From REEB95 sp963762425 (lineage in GTDB: Bacteria > Pseudomonadota > Alphaproteobacteria > ATCC43930 > CGMCC-115725), in the NCBI GenBank assembly GCA_963762425.1, contig CAVXKY010000020.1, positions 1-64,000 of the forward strand: a DNA stretch of 64,000 bases, in the 5' to 3' direction. Below are positions 32,360 to 41,816 of this stretch, one piece after another. The notes below the pieces were generated by a model. It worked only from the letters and a program-made list of their open reading frames with translations. It was not told the DNA's origin and searched no databases. Numbering within the stretch: position 1 is the first letter of the stretch; each line of letters begins with the position of its first letter. The translations under genes and the position numbers were made by a program.

Positions 32360-33649
32360 ATGTCTGACAAGAGCCTGGGCGCGGTCGCGCCCCATCGTTG
32401 GTGGCAACTCATCGCCGGCATCATTTGCATGGTGATGATCGCCAATCTGCAATACGGCTGGACGTTGTTCGTCGCGCCGATGAGCAAGGCGCAGGGCTGG
32501 TCGGTCACCGACATTCAGCTCGCCTTCAGCATTTTCATCGCGCTCGAAACCTGGCTGACGCCGGTCGAAGGCTGGATCGTCGACCTGCTCGGCCCGACGC
32601 GCGGGCCGAAAATCGTCGTCGCCGCGGGCGGCATCCTGGTCGCCCTTGGCTGGATCCTCAATTCGCAAGCGACCTCGCTCGAGGCGCTTTATGTGGGTGC
32701 GGCGTTGACCGGCGCCGGCGGCGGCGCGGTCTACGCGACCTGCGTCGGCAGCGCGGTGAAATGGTTCCCGGACCGCCGCGGCCTCGCGGTGGGATTGACC
32801 GCGGCCGGTTTCGGCGCGGGCGCGGCGCTGACCGTCATTCCCATCCGCACCGTCATCGCCGCCAGCGGCTATCAGGCGGCCTTTTTCTGGTTCGGGCTGG
32901 TCCAAGGCGCGATCGTCTTCATCCTGGCTTGGGCGCTCCGGCAACCGGCTCCGGGCGAAATGCGCGGCGCCGCGGTCGCCAAGGTCATCCAGACCGCGCA
33001 GAGCCTGTCGCCGGGGAAGATGCTGGCCTCGCCGATCTTTTGGCTGCTCTACATCATGTTCGTTCTGGTCTCGGCGAGCGGCTTGATGGCGACGGCGCAG
33101 ATCGCTTTGATCGCCAAGGATTACAACGTCTCCGATACGATCCTGTTCCTGGGCGCCACCACCCTGACCGTGACGCTGGTGGTGGACAACGTGATGAACG
33201 GGTTGGCGCGGCCGTTCTTCGGCTGGGTTTCCGACAAGATCGGCCGCGAGAGCACCATGGCGATCGCCTTCGGCTTGGGCGGCGTCGCCTATTGGCTGTT
33301 GGGGACGGCAGGAACCTCGCCGTGGACTTTCATGATCTGTGCGGGCTTCATCTTCCTGACCTGGGGCGAGATTTTCAGCCTGTTCCCCTCGACCTGCACC
33401 GACACCTTCGGCGCCAAATACGCGACGGTGAACGCCGCGTTTCTCTATACCGCCAAGGGCACGTCGGCGTTCCTGGTGCCGCTGGCGAACGTCATCAAGA
33501 ACGCAACCGGCAGTTGGTACGACGTGCTCATCGCCACCGCCATCATGAATTTCGTAGTGGTGGCGCTGGCGCTGTTCGTGCTGAAGCCGCTGCGCGCGCG
33601 GTTTATCGGCGGCAGTGCGGCGCGGATGCGCGCCGCTGCGGCAGAATAA
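32360..33649 (+). CDS. oxlT: oxalate:formate antiporter family MFS transporter (OxlT-like), copy 1
   Basis: 429 residues, 12 TM segments. The start at 32360 has GGAGGGG 5-10 bases upstream. OxlT family features are the N-terminal RWWQLIAGIICMVMIANLQYGW, the EGWIVDLLGP loop and GRPFFGWVSDKIGRE-like motif A in the second half. A basic residue in TM11, which binds oxalate in OxlT, cannot be assigned by eye. It exchanges external oxalate for formate. Its 3' end points at the oxalate operon on the other strand, and a strong terminator follows. Confidence 0.88.
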   Translation: MSDKSLGAVAPHRWWQLIAGIICMVMIANLQYGWTLFVAPMSKAQGWSVTDIQLAFSIFIALETWLTPVEGWIVDLLGPTRGPKIVVAAGGILVALGWILNSQATSLEALYVGAALTGAGGGAVYATCVGSAVKWFPDRRGLAVGLTAAGFGAGAALTVIPIRTVIAASGYQAAFFWFGLVQGAIVFILAWALRQPAPGEMRGAAVAKVIQTAQSLSPGKMLASPIFWLLYIMFVLVSASGLMATAQIALIAKDYNVSDTILFLGATTLTVTLVVDNVMNGLARPFFGWVSDKIGRESTMAIAFGLGGVAYWLLGTAGTSPWTFMICAGFIFLTWGEIFSLFPSTCTDTFGAKYATVNAAFLYTAKGTSAFLVPLANVIKNATGSWYDVLIATAIMNFVVVALALFVLKPLRARFIGGSAARMRAAAAE

Positions 33650-33673
33650 CCGCCGAGACGGTTGACCGGTTAT

Positions 33674-33704
33674 CGGGCGGGGCCGCGGCCCCGCCCGTTT
33701 TTTT
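33674..33704 (+). terminator. strong intrinsic terminator between the two oxlT genes
   Basis: A 24-base perfect palindrome CGGGCGGGGCC..GGCCCCGCCCG (33674-33697) is followed directly by seven Ts. It should end the first antiporter transcript, implying the second copy has its own promoter within 33705-33834. Confidence 0.85.
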
Positions 33705-33834
33705 CGCAAATCACCCCGAGGATTTTCCGGAGGACGCCGTCTTGAATTCCGGCGGTTTTCTTTGTCCAATGCGGGCCGAACCGCCCTCGATGCAGGGAAA
33801 GATCAAAATAAAAACGGCGTGGTGGGGATAGGAA

Positions 33835-35100
33835 ATGCCTTTTGTCACGGCGCGACGCCTGAGTTCGGCCAACCGCTGGATCCAGCTGGTTCTGGGCGTC
33901 GCCTGCATGGTGACCATCGCCAATCTGCAATATGGCTGGGTGCTGTTCGTGGCGCCCATCCACGACAAGTTCCAGTGGGACCAGCCGTCCATCCACTTGG
34001 CGCTCGGCATTTTCGTGCTGATCGAGACCTGGACCGTTCCGGCGGCGGGCTTTCTCGCCGACCGCTTCGGGCCGCGGCCGGTGATCATGGTCGGCGGCGC
34101 GCTGGCGGGCCTGTCCTGGATGCTCAACGCCTCGGCGGATTCGCTCAGCCTGCTCTATGCCTCGGCCGCGCTGGGCGGCGTCGGCGCCGGAGCGGTCTAT
34201 GCCACCTGCGTCGGCAACGCGCTCCGATGGTTTCCCGACCGGCGCGGTCTCGCCGTGGGATTGGTCACGGCGGGTTACGGCGCGGGCGCGGCGATCACCG
34301 CGCTGCCGATCATGCACATGATCACGGCCTATGGTTATCCGACGGCGTTTCTGCGCTTCGGCCTGGGCCAGGGTCTGATCGTGCTGCTGCTGGGATATCT
34401 CTTCGCGGCGCCGAGGCCGGGATCGGTGAAGCCCAGCCCGTGGCTCAAGCAGACTGCGCGCGATGCGGCGCCGGCCGGGATGCTGCGCCAGCCGGCCTTT
34501 TGGGTGACCTATGCCATGTTCGCGCTGGTGGGCGCGGCGGGGTTGTCGGCGATCGCCCAACTGCCGCCGGTCGCGCGCGATTTCGGCATCGCCAATTCGA
34601 GCGTGAGTTTCGCCGGCCTGATGCTGCCGGCGCTGAGCTTCGCGCTGTCGCTCGACCGCGTGCTGAGCGGGCTGACGCGGCCCTTCTTCGGCTGGCTGTC
34701 GGACCATTGGGGGCGCGAGAACACCATGGCCTTGGCATTCGCGCTCCAGGCGGCCGGCATCTTCGCCCTGTTCTTTTTCGGCCGCGACCCCGGCATTTTC
34801 GTGCTGTTGAGCGCGCTGGTGTATTTCACCCTGGGCGAGATTTACAGCCTGTTTCCGGCGATCTGCGCCGACACGTTCGGCGTCGAATACGCGGCCACCA
34901 ACGCCGGATTCCTCTATACCGCCAGGAGCACGGCGGCACTTTTGGCGCCCCTGGCCGGCGTGATTTCGCGATCGACCGGAAGCTGGCACGCGGCCTTCGC
35001 CCTGGCGGTGGGCGTGAACGTGGTGGCGGTGCTGGCGGCGCTGTTCGTGCTGAAACCGATGCGCGAGAGATATCTCGCGGCGGAGCGGCGGACTAAATAG
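33835..35100 (+). CDS. oxalate:formate antiporter family MFS transporter (OxlT-like), copy 2
   Basis: 421 residues and 12 TM segments, clearly paralogous to copy 1: both contain NLQYGW, a YATCVGxAxxWFPDRRGLAVG block and FLYTA..A near the end. The motif-A region reads TRPFFGWLSDHWGRENTMA near residue 285. Divergence between the copies is substantial, so this is an old duplication or two acquisitions, possibly with different substrate preference or affinity. It is separated from copy 1 by a terminator and converges on the formate dehydrogenase gene. Confidence 0.85.
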   Translation: MPFVTARRLSSANRWIQLVLGVACMVTIANLQYGWVLFVAPIHDKFQWDQPSIHLALGIFVLIETWTVPAAGFLADRFGPRPVIMVGGALAGLSWMLNASADSLSLLYASAALGGVGAGAVYATCVGNALRWFPDRRGLAVGLVTAGYGAGAAITALPIMHMITAYGYPTAFLRFGLGQGLIVLLLGYLFAAPRPGSVKPSPWLKQTARDAAPAGMLRQPAFWVTYAMFALVGAAGLSAIAQLPPVARDFGIANSSVSFAGLMLPALSFALSLDRVLSGLTRPFFGWLSDHWGRENTMALAFALQAAGIFALFFFGRDPGIFVLLSALVYFTLGEIYSLFPAICADTFGVEYAATNAGFLYTARSTAALLAPLAGVISRSTGSWHAAFALAVGVNVVAVLAALFVLKPMRERYLAAERRTK

Positions 35101-35118
35101 GCCTAAGCTGTGTGACCA

Positions 35119-35150
35119 AACTCTGCTGTCTTGGGCGCGTGAGCAGAGTT
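35119..35150. repeat. 9-bp inverted repeat between oxlT copy 2 and the fdh gene
   Basis: AACTCTGCT (35119-35127) and AGCAGAGTT (35142-35150) are perfect inverted repeats around a 14-base loop, in the 94-base gap between convergent genes. No T-tract follows on either strand, so it is at best a weak transcription barrier or an mRNA 3'-end stabiliser. Confidence 0.4.
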
Positions 35151-35194
35151 GAGCGAAGGCGGATTGACGGACGCGCCAGAGCCCGATATTAGGA

Positions 35195-37963
35195 TCAGAC
35201 CTTCTCGACCCGCGCGGCGCAGTACTTGAATTCGGGAATCTTGCCGAAGGGGTCGAGCTGCGGATTGGTGAGGATATTGGCCGCGGCCTCGGCATAGCAG
35301 AACGGGATGAACACCATGCCGGGTGGTATCGCATGATCGGGCCGCGCCTTCAGCTCGATCGCGCCGCGCCTTGTCGCAACCCGGATCATGCCGCCCGGCG
35401 GAATGCCCATGCGTTTCAAATCGCCGGGCGACATCGAGACATGGGCCTCGGATTCGAGCGCGTCCAGCACCGAAGCGCGCCGCGTCATGGCGCCGGTGTG
35501 CCAATGCTCGAGCTGGCGGCCGGTCGTGAGCACCAGGGGATATTCCGCATCCGGCTGCTCGGCCGGCGACACCATCCCGACCGGCACCAGCCGTCCGCGC
35601 CCGGTCTTGGTCGGGAAACCGTCGCCGAACACGATTTCGTCGCCGGGCCTGTCGTCGGCGGAGCAGGGATACGTGACCGAACTCTCACGTTCCAAGCGCT
35701 CCCAGGTGATGTGGTCCAAGGACGGCATCGCCTTTTTCATCTCGGCGAACACGTCCTTGACGTGAGGATAGTTCCAGTCGAGGCCGATGCGCCGCGCCAT
35801 CTCCTGAATGATCCAGATATCCTCGCGCGCCTCGCCCGGCAGCGGCAGCGCCTTGCGGCCCATCTGCACCTGGCGGTTGGTGTTGCTGACCGTGCCCACC
35901 TTTTCCGGCCAGGCCGAGGCCGGCAGCACCACGTCGGCGTATTTCGCGGTCTCGGTCAAAAACAAATCCTGTACGACCAGGTGATCGAGCTTGGCCAGCG
36001 CCTCGCGCGCGTGCTGCGCGTCGGGATCGGACATGGCCGGGTTCTCGCCCATGATGTACATGCCGTGAATGACGCCTTCGTGGATCGCGGTCATGATCTC
36101 GACCACGGTGAGGCCGCGCTTGGTGTCGAGCTTGGCGCCCCAGAGATTTTCGTAGAACTGGGTGCGCTCCGGATTCTCGACCGATTGGTAATCGGGATAG
36201 AACATCGGGATAAGGCCCACATCCGACGCGCCCTGCACGTTGTTCTGGCCGCGCAACGGGTGAAGTCCGGTGCCCGGCCGGCCGATCTGGCCGGTGATGA
36301 GCGCGAGCGCGATCAGGCAGCGCGTGTTGTCGGTGCCGTGGATGTGCTGGGAGATGCCCATGCCCCAGAAGATGATGGCGGCTTCGGCGCGGGCGTATTT
36401 GCGCGCCACGGTCTTGAGCGTTTCGGCGTCGATGCCGCAGATCGCCGCCATTTTCTCGGGCGTGCGGTCCTTGACGCTCTCTTTCAGCTTGTCGAAATCC
36501 TCGGTATGCGCCTGGACGTATTGCTGGTCATAGAGGTTCTCGGCGATGATGACGTTGATCATGGCCGACAGCATCGACACATCCTTGGCGGGATTGAATT
36601 GCAGCATGTGGGTGGCGTGGCGTTTCAAGGCCTGACCACGCGGGTCCATGACGATGAGCGTGGCGCCGCGCTTGGCCGCGTTCTTGAGGAATGTGGCCGC
36701 CACCGGGTGATTCTCGGTCGGGTTGGCGCCGATGACGATGATGAGGTCGGCATCCTTGGCGGCGGTGAAGGGCGCGGTCACCGCGCCCGAGCCGATGCCT
36801 TCGAGCAGCCCCGCCACCGACGAGGCGTGGCACAGCCGCGTGCAATGATCGACGTTGTTGGTGCCGAAGCCGGCGCGAATCAGCTTCTGGAAGAGATAGG
36901 CCTCTTCATTCGAGCCCTTGGCCGAGCCGAAGCCGGCGATGCCCTTGGGCCCGTGGGCCTGGTGGACGCGTTTCAACCCGTTGGCGGCGGCGTCGAGCGC
37001 CTCTTCCCAGGTGGCTTCGCGGAAATGGGTCCAGGGATTCGCGGGATCGATGTCGAGATCGCCGTGTTTCGAGGCGCCTTCCTTGCGGATCATGGGCTTC
37101 ATCAGGCGATCGGGATGGCTGATATAGTCGAAACCGAAGCGGCCCTTGACGCAAAGCCGGTCGCGATTGGACGGACCGTCACGGCCGTCGACAAAGAGCA
37201 GCTTGTCGTCCTTGATCTTGTAGGTGATCTGGCAACCGACGCCGCAATAGGGGCAGATGCTTTCGACCTCGCGATCGGGCTTCTTGGCCAGCACGCCCTG
37301 CTCGTTCTCGACCGAAGCCGGCATCAGCGCGCCGGTCGGGCAGGCTTGGACGCATTCGCCGCAGGCGACGCAGGTGCTGTCGCCCATTGGATCGTCGAAG
37401 TCGAACACGATCTTGGCCTCGTGGCCGCGCTTGGCCATGCCGATGACGTCATTGACCTGGACTTCGCGGCAGGCGCGGACGCAGAGATTGCATTCGATGC
37501 AAGCATCGAGCCTGACCGCCATCGCCGGATGCGAGCGGTCGGGCGCGGGGTGATGCATGGCCGGGAAGCGGCTCTGGCTCACGCCGATGCGGTCGGCCCA
37601 TTTCCAGAATCGGGAATCGGGATCGGGATGGGATTGGCGGTTGGGCTGGTCGGCGACCAGCAGTTCGAACACCATCTGACGCGAGAACTTGGCGCGGTCC
37701 GAGGCGCTTTTCACCTTCATGCCGGGGGACGGCTTGCGGATGCAGGAGGCGGCCAGCACGCGTTCGCCCTCGACCTCGACCATGCAGGCGCGGCAATTGC
37801 CGTCGGGGCGGTAGAAGGGCGCGGGCGAATAGCAGAGATGCGGGATCTCGGTGCCCTTGCGGTTGGCCACTTGCCAGATGGTCTCGCCGGGTTGCGCCTC
37901 GACCTCCTCGCCGTCGAGGAAGAATTTGATGGTCTCGCCGATCGCGCCGGAGCCGTCGCTCAT
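35195..37963 (-). CDS. fdsA: NAD-dependent formate dehydrogenase alpha subunit (FdsA/Fdh1A-like)
   Basis: 922 residues. The order is an N-terminal 2Fe-2S domain (CYSPAPFYRPDGNCRACMVE near 45), two 4Fe-4S clusters (CIECNLCVRACR near 155 and CVACGECVQACP near 200), the bis-MGD 4Fe-4S site (CPYCGVGC near 245), and the Mo/W catalytic domain. The active-site residue is cysteine (CTRLCHASSVAG near 385), with no selenocysteine. A C-terminal molydopterin-dinucleotide domain closes it. It oxidises formate to CO2 and feeds electrons to the NADH-forming subunit encoded four bases upstream (overlapping). It is the last gene of the oxalate operon. Confidence 0.93.
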   Translation of the reverse strand: MSDGSGAIGETIKFFLDGEEVEAQPGETIWQVANRKGTEIPHLCYSPAPFYRPDGNCRACMVEVEGERVLAASCIRKPSPGMKVKSASDRAKFSRQMVFELLVADQPNRQSHPDPDSRFWKWADRIGVSQSRFPAMHHPAPDRSHPAMAVRLDACIECNLCVRACREVQVNDVIGMAKRGHEAKIVFDFDDPMGDSTCVACGECVQACPTGALMPASVENEQGVLAKKPDREVESICPYCGVGCQITYKIKDDKLLFVDGRDGPSNRDRLCVKGRFGFDYISHPDRLMKPMIRKEGASKHGDLDIDPANPWTHFREATWEEALDAAANGLKRVHQAHGPKGIAGFGSAKGSNEEAYLFQKLIRAGFGTNNVDHCTRLCHASSVAGLLEGIGSGAVTAPFTAAKDADLIIVIGANPTENHPVAATFLKNAAKRGATLIVMDPRGQALKRHATHMLQFNPAKDVSMLSAMINVIIAENLYDQQYVQAHTEDFDKLKESVKDRTPEKMAAICGIDAETLKTVARKYARAEAAIIFWGMGISQHIHGTDNTRCLIALALITGQIGRPGTGLHPLRGQNNVQGASDVGLIPMFYPDYQSVENPERTQFYENLWGAKLDTKRGLTVVEIMTAIHEGVIHGMYIMGENPAMSDPDAQHAREALAKLDHLVVQDLFLTETAKYADVVLPASAWPEKVGTVSNTNRQVQMGRKALPLPGEAREDIWIIQEMARRIGLDWNYPHVKDVFAEMKKAMPSLDHITWERLERESSVTYPCSADDRPGDEIVFGDGFPTKTGRGRLVPVGMVSPAEQPDAEYPLVLTTGRQLEHWHTGAMTRRASVLDALESEAHVSMSPGDLKRMGIPPGGMIRVATRRGAIELKARPDHAIPPGMVFIPFCYAEAAANILTNPQLDPFGKIPEFKYCAARVEKV

Positions 37964-39690
37964 GACACATCCTGCGGAAAATGCTTCAGGACCAGTTTAA
38001 CCGGATTCATGGCCGCTTGTCCCAGGCCGCAAATCGACGCATCGGTCATGACCTTGGACAGTTCCTCGATCAGTGGGCCGTCCCATTGCGGTTTCGACAT
38101 GAGTTGAACGGCCTTTTCCGTGCCCACTCGGCAGGGGGTGCATTGGCCGCAACTCTCGTCTGCAAAAAATTTAAGCAGATTGAGGGCTACGTCCTTCATG
38201 TTGTCCTTGTCGGACAGCACCACAATTGCGGCCGAGCCGATCAGCGCGCCGTGCTCCTCGAGGGTGCCGAAATCCAAGGGTAGATCGGCCATGGATGCGG
38301 GCAAGATGCCGCCCGAGGCGCCGCCCGGCAGATAGCCCTTGAAGACGTGGCCTTCCGCCATGCCGCCGCAGAATTCGTCGATCAGCTCCCGCGCGGTGAT
38401 GCCGGCGGGGGCCAATTTCATGCCGGGATTCTTGACCCGGCCGGAGACCGAGAAGCTGCGCGGCCCCTTGCGCCCGCGGCGGCCCTGACCGGCGAACCAT
38501 TCCGGGCCCTTCTCGACCACGTCGCGGACCCACCACAGCGTCTCGACATTGTTGATGAGCGTCGGGCGGCCGAACAGCCCGACTTGCGCCGGATAGGGCG
38601 GCTTGTGACGCGGCAGTCCGCGCTTGCCCTCGATCGATTCCAGCATCGCCGATTCCTCGCCGCAGATATAGGCGCCGGCGCCGCGGCGCAGGTAAATCCG
38701 GCGGCCTTTGGCGAGGCCCGATTTGTTCAAGAGCGCCAGTTCCTTCAGCAGGATCTCGCGGCAATGAGGATATTCGTCGCGCAGGTAGATATAGATGTCG
38801 GACGCTTCCACCGCCCAGGCGCCGATCAACATGCCTTCGAGCATGCGGTGCGGATCGGTTTCGAGATAAACGCGGTCCTTGAAGGTGCCGGGCTCGCCCT
38901 CATCGGCGTTGATCGCCATCAGCCGCGGCGCCTTTTCGGCGGCCACCAGGCGCCATTTGCGGCCGGTGGGGAATCCGGCGCCGCCCAGGCCGCGCAGATT
39001 CGAATCCTCCAGCGTCTTCAAAATCTGCTCGAGCGTTTTCTCGCCCGTTAGACAGGATTCCAGAAGCTTGTAGCCGCCGGAAGCGCGATAGGCCTCGAAG
39101 CCGATATAGCCCGGCGCCGCGGGCTTGGCGCGCGCCTTGGGCTTGGACGGCCCGCCGGCGCGCTCCTTGACCAGCTTCACCACGCTGTCGAGGCTGGCAT
39201 GTTCATGCAACGCGTGGCCGATGGCCGCGACCGGGGCGTTGTGACAGCCGCCCATGCAGGGCGCGCGCACGACGCGCACCTGGGCCCCGAGCTTACCGGG
39301 CAATTCCTTCAACAAGGATTGCGCGCCGAACATCTCGCAAGTGAGCGAATCACAGACGCGCACGGTCAGCGGCGGCGGCGGGATCTCGCCGTCCAGCACG
39401 ATGTCGAAATGGGCGTAAAACGACGCCACCTCGTAGACCTCGACCAGCGCCAGCTTCATTTCCTGGGCCAGCGCCGCCAGATGCCGCGCATGCAGGCAGC
39501 GGTAATAATCCTGAAGCAGATGGAGATATTCGATCAGCAGATCGCGCCGGCGCGCGCCCTGACCCAAGAGCTCGCGCACTTCCTCCAGCGCCGTGGGATC
39601 GACCTGCCTTCCCTTGGGCAGGTCGCGGCCGCCGCGGCGGCCCGAGCCCGGGTGGATGGAACGCCGTGCCTGATTCGGATTATCGGACAT
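37960..39690 (-). CDS. fdsB: formate dehydrogenase NAD-binding subunit, gamma-beta fusion (FdsG-FdsB)
   Basis: 576 residues combining two subunits that are separate in Rhodobacter-type FDH. Residues about 1-170 are NuoE/FdsG-like with a thioredoxin-fold 2Fe-2S site (CDSLTCEMF and APCMGGCHNA). Residues about 195-570 are NuoF/FdsB-like: FMN/NADH site GLGGAGFPTGRKW, NADEGEPGTFKDR, and the C-terminal 4Fe-4S site SCGQCTPCRVGT. The fused form resembles the beta subunit of tungsten FDH1 of Methylobacterium. It passes electrons from the alpha subunit to NAD+. Its stop overlaps the alpha start. Confidence 0.92.
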   Translation of the reverse strand: MSDNPNQARRSIHPGSGRRGGRDLPKGRQVDPTALEEVRELLGQGARRRDLLIEYLHLLQDYYRCLHARHLAALAQEMKLALVEVYEVASFYAHFDIVLDGEIPPPPLTVRVCDSLTCEMFGAQSLLKELPGKLGAQVRVVRAPCMGGCHNAPVAAIGHALHEHASLDSVVKLVKERAGGPSKPKARAKPAAPGYIGFEAYRASGGYKLLESCLTGEKTLEQILKTLEDSNLRGLGGAGFPTGRKWRLVAAEKAPRLMAINADEGEPGTFKDRVYLETDPHRMLEGMLIGAWAVEASDIYIYLRDEYPHCREILLKELALLNKSGLAKGRRIYLRRGAGAYICGEESAMLESIEGKRGLPRHKPPYPAQVGLFGRPTLINNVETLWWVRDVVEKGPEWFAGQGRRGRKGPRSFSVSGRVKNPGMKLAPAGITARELIDEFCGGMAEGHVFKGYLPGGASGGILPASMADLPLDFGTLEEHGALIGSAAIVVLSDKDNMKDVALNLLKFFADESCGQCTPCRVGTEKAVQLMSKPQWDGPLIEELSKVMTDASICGLGQAAMNPVKLVLKHFPQDVS

Positions 39691-39703
39691 ATTCCGCCAG
39701 TCC

Positions 39704-40586
39704 CTAGCGGCCCTGCTTCAGGAGATCGAGCATGGTCTTGCCCAACGCCGCCGGCGAATCGGTGACGGAGATGCCGGCACTTTTCATCGCCTCTTTCTTG
39801 TGCTCGGCGGTGCCGGTTCCGCCCGAAATGATCGCCCCGGCATGGCCCATACGCCGCCCCGGCGGCGCGGTGGCCCCGGCGATGAAGCCCACGATCGGCT
39901 TTTTCACCTTGCTGCGCTTCAGGAAATCGGCGGCCTCTTCCTCGGCCGAGCCGCCGATCTCGCCGATCATGACGATCGCCTTGGTGCCGGGATCGCCCAG
40001 GAACATCTCCAGACAGTCGATGAAATTGGTGCCGTTGACCGGATCGCCGCCGATGCCGATGCAGGTCGATTGGCCCAGCCCCGCCGCCGTGGTCTGCGCC
40101 ACCGCCTCGTAAGTCAAGGTTCCGGAACGGGAGACGATGCCGATGTCGCCCGGCTTGTGGATATGACCCGGCATGATGCCGATCTTGCATTGGTCCGGGC
40201 GTGATCACGCCCGGACAATTGGGGCCGACGAGGCGCGTCTTGGAGCCCTGGAGCACGCGCTTGACCTCGACCATGTCCAAGACCGGGACGCCTTCGGTGA
40301 TGCAGACGACCAGCGGCATTTCGGCGTCGATCGCCTCCAGGATCGCGTCGGCGGCGAAGGGCGGCGGCACATAGATGGCGCTGGCATTGGCGCCGGTGGC
40401 CGCCATCGCGTCCTTGACCGTGTCGAATACCGGCAGGTCGAGATGCCTCGATCCGCCTTTGCCGGGCGTGACGCCGCCCACCATCTTGGTGCCGTAGGCG
40501 ATCGCCTGCTCGGAATGGAAGGTGCCTTGGGCGCCGGTGAAGCCCTGGCAGATGACCTTGGTGTCGCGGCCGACCAGTACCGACAT
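39704..40586 (-). CDS. sucD: succinate-CoA ligase alpha subunit (frameshifted near 40192)
   Basis: About 293 residues. Reads MSVLVGRDTKVICQGFTGAQ from 40586 (CoA-binding Rossmann domain) to NCPGVITPG. One extra base near 40192 then shifts the frame, and it resumes as QCKIGIMPGHIHKPGDIG to the stop at 39704. The phosphohistidine loop MGHAGAIISGGTGTAE is present. It forms the ligase with SucC and couples succinyl-CoA hydrolysis to ATP or GTP. The start shares one base with the sucC stop. It lies inside the oxalate operon, 13 bases upstream of the fdh genes. Confidence 0.92.
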
Positions 40587-41783
40587 CAGGCCGCCTCCTT
40601 CACCGCTTTCACCACCTTGGCGGCGGCGTCGGCGAGGTCGTCGGCGGAGAGAATGGGCAAACCCGATTCGGCCAGGATCTTCTTGCCGAGCTTGACGTTG
40701 GTGCCTTCGAGCCGCACCACCAGGGGCACTTGCAGGCTGACCTCGCGCGCGGCCGCGACCACGCCGTCGGCGATGACGTCGCAGCGCATGATGCCGCCGA
40801 AGATGTTGATCAGCAGGCCTTCGACATGGGGGTCGGAGAGGATGAGCTTGAAGGCGATGGCAACGCGCTCCTTGGAGGCGCCGCCACCGACATCGAGGAA
40901 ATTGGCCGGCTCGCCGCCGTAGAGCTTGATGATGTCCATGGTCGCCATCGCCAATCCGGCGCCGTTCACCATGCAGCCGATATTGCCGTCGAGCTTGATG
41001 TAATTGAGCGAGTGCTTGGCGGCCTCGAGCTCGGCCGGGTCTTCCTCGGCCTCGTCGCGCATCGCCTCGATATCGGGATGACGGAAGAGCGCGTTGTCGT
41101 CGAAATTCATCTTGGCGTCGAGCGCCAGCACGTCGCCCGATCCGGTGACGACCAGCGGGTTGATTTCGACGATCGAGGCGTCGAGCTCGCTGAAGGCCTT
41201 GTACATGGCGAGCATGAACTTGACCGCGGCCCCCACCTGCTTGCCTTCGAGTTTCAGGCCATAGGCCAGGCGCCGGGCGTGGAACCCCTCCATGCCGGTG
41301 GCCGGGTCGATGGCGAGGCGCATGATTTTCTCGGGCGTCTTGTGCGCGACTTCCTCGATCTCCATGCCGCCTTCGGTCGAGGCCATCACCGTGACGCGCG
41401 ACGGTCTTGCGGTCGATCAGCATGCCGAGATAGAGCTCGCGCTTGATGTCGCAGCCTTCCTCGACATAGATGCGCTTGACTTCACGCCCCTTCGGCCCGG
41501 TTTGCTTGGTGACCAGCACGTGGCCGAGCATGGCGCCGGCTTCTTTCCCGGCATCTTCCGGCGACTTGGAAAGCCGCACCCCGCCCTTGCCCTTGTCGTC
41601 GCCCTTGAACTTGCCCGCGCCGCGGCCGCCGGCATGGATCTGCGCCTTCACCACATAGACCGGGCCTTTCAATCCGCGCGCCACTTTCTCCGCCTCTTGC
41701 GGGGTATAGGCGACGCCGCCCTTGGGCACCGCCACGCCGAATTTCTGCAACAGGCCCTTGGCCTGGTATTCGTGAATGTTCAT
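40586..41783 (-). CDS. sucC: succinate-CoA ligase beta subunit (frameshifted near 41402)
   Basis: About 399 residues with an ATP-grasp fold. Starts MNIHEYQAKGLLQKFGVAVP at 41783, runs to LIDRKT, then has one extra base near 41402 and continues SRVTVMASTEGGMEIEEVA to the stop at 40586. Family landmarks are HAGGRGAGKFKG, EINPLVVTGSGDVLALDAKM and NIFGGIMRCDVIADG. In the TCA cycle it makes ATP from succinyl-CoA. Its position between an acyl-CoA synthetase and formate dehydrogenase points to a role in oxalate metabolism as well. Confidence 0.92.
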
Positions 41784-41816
41784 CTGTCCGCCGTGGCTTG
41801 TGACTTGTTGTTCGGC

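Noticed and set aside
35103..35504. Minus-strand frame overlapping the end of the formate dehydrogenase gene
   Set aside because: Most of it is a different frame of fdsA; only the tail is unique and has no ribosome binding site.
35195..37963. Selenocysteine in the formate dehydrogenase
   Set aside because: The frame has no internal TGA; the active-site position is a cysteine codon in CTRLCHASSVAG.
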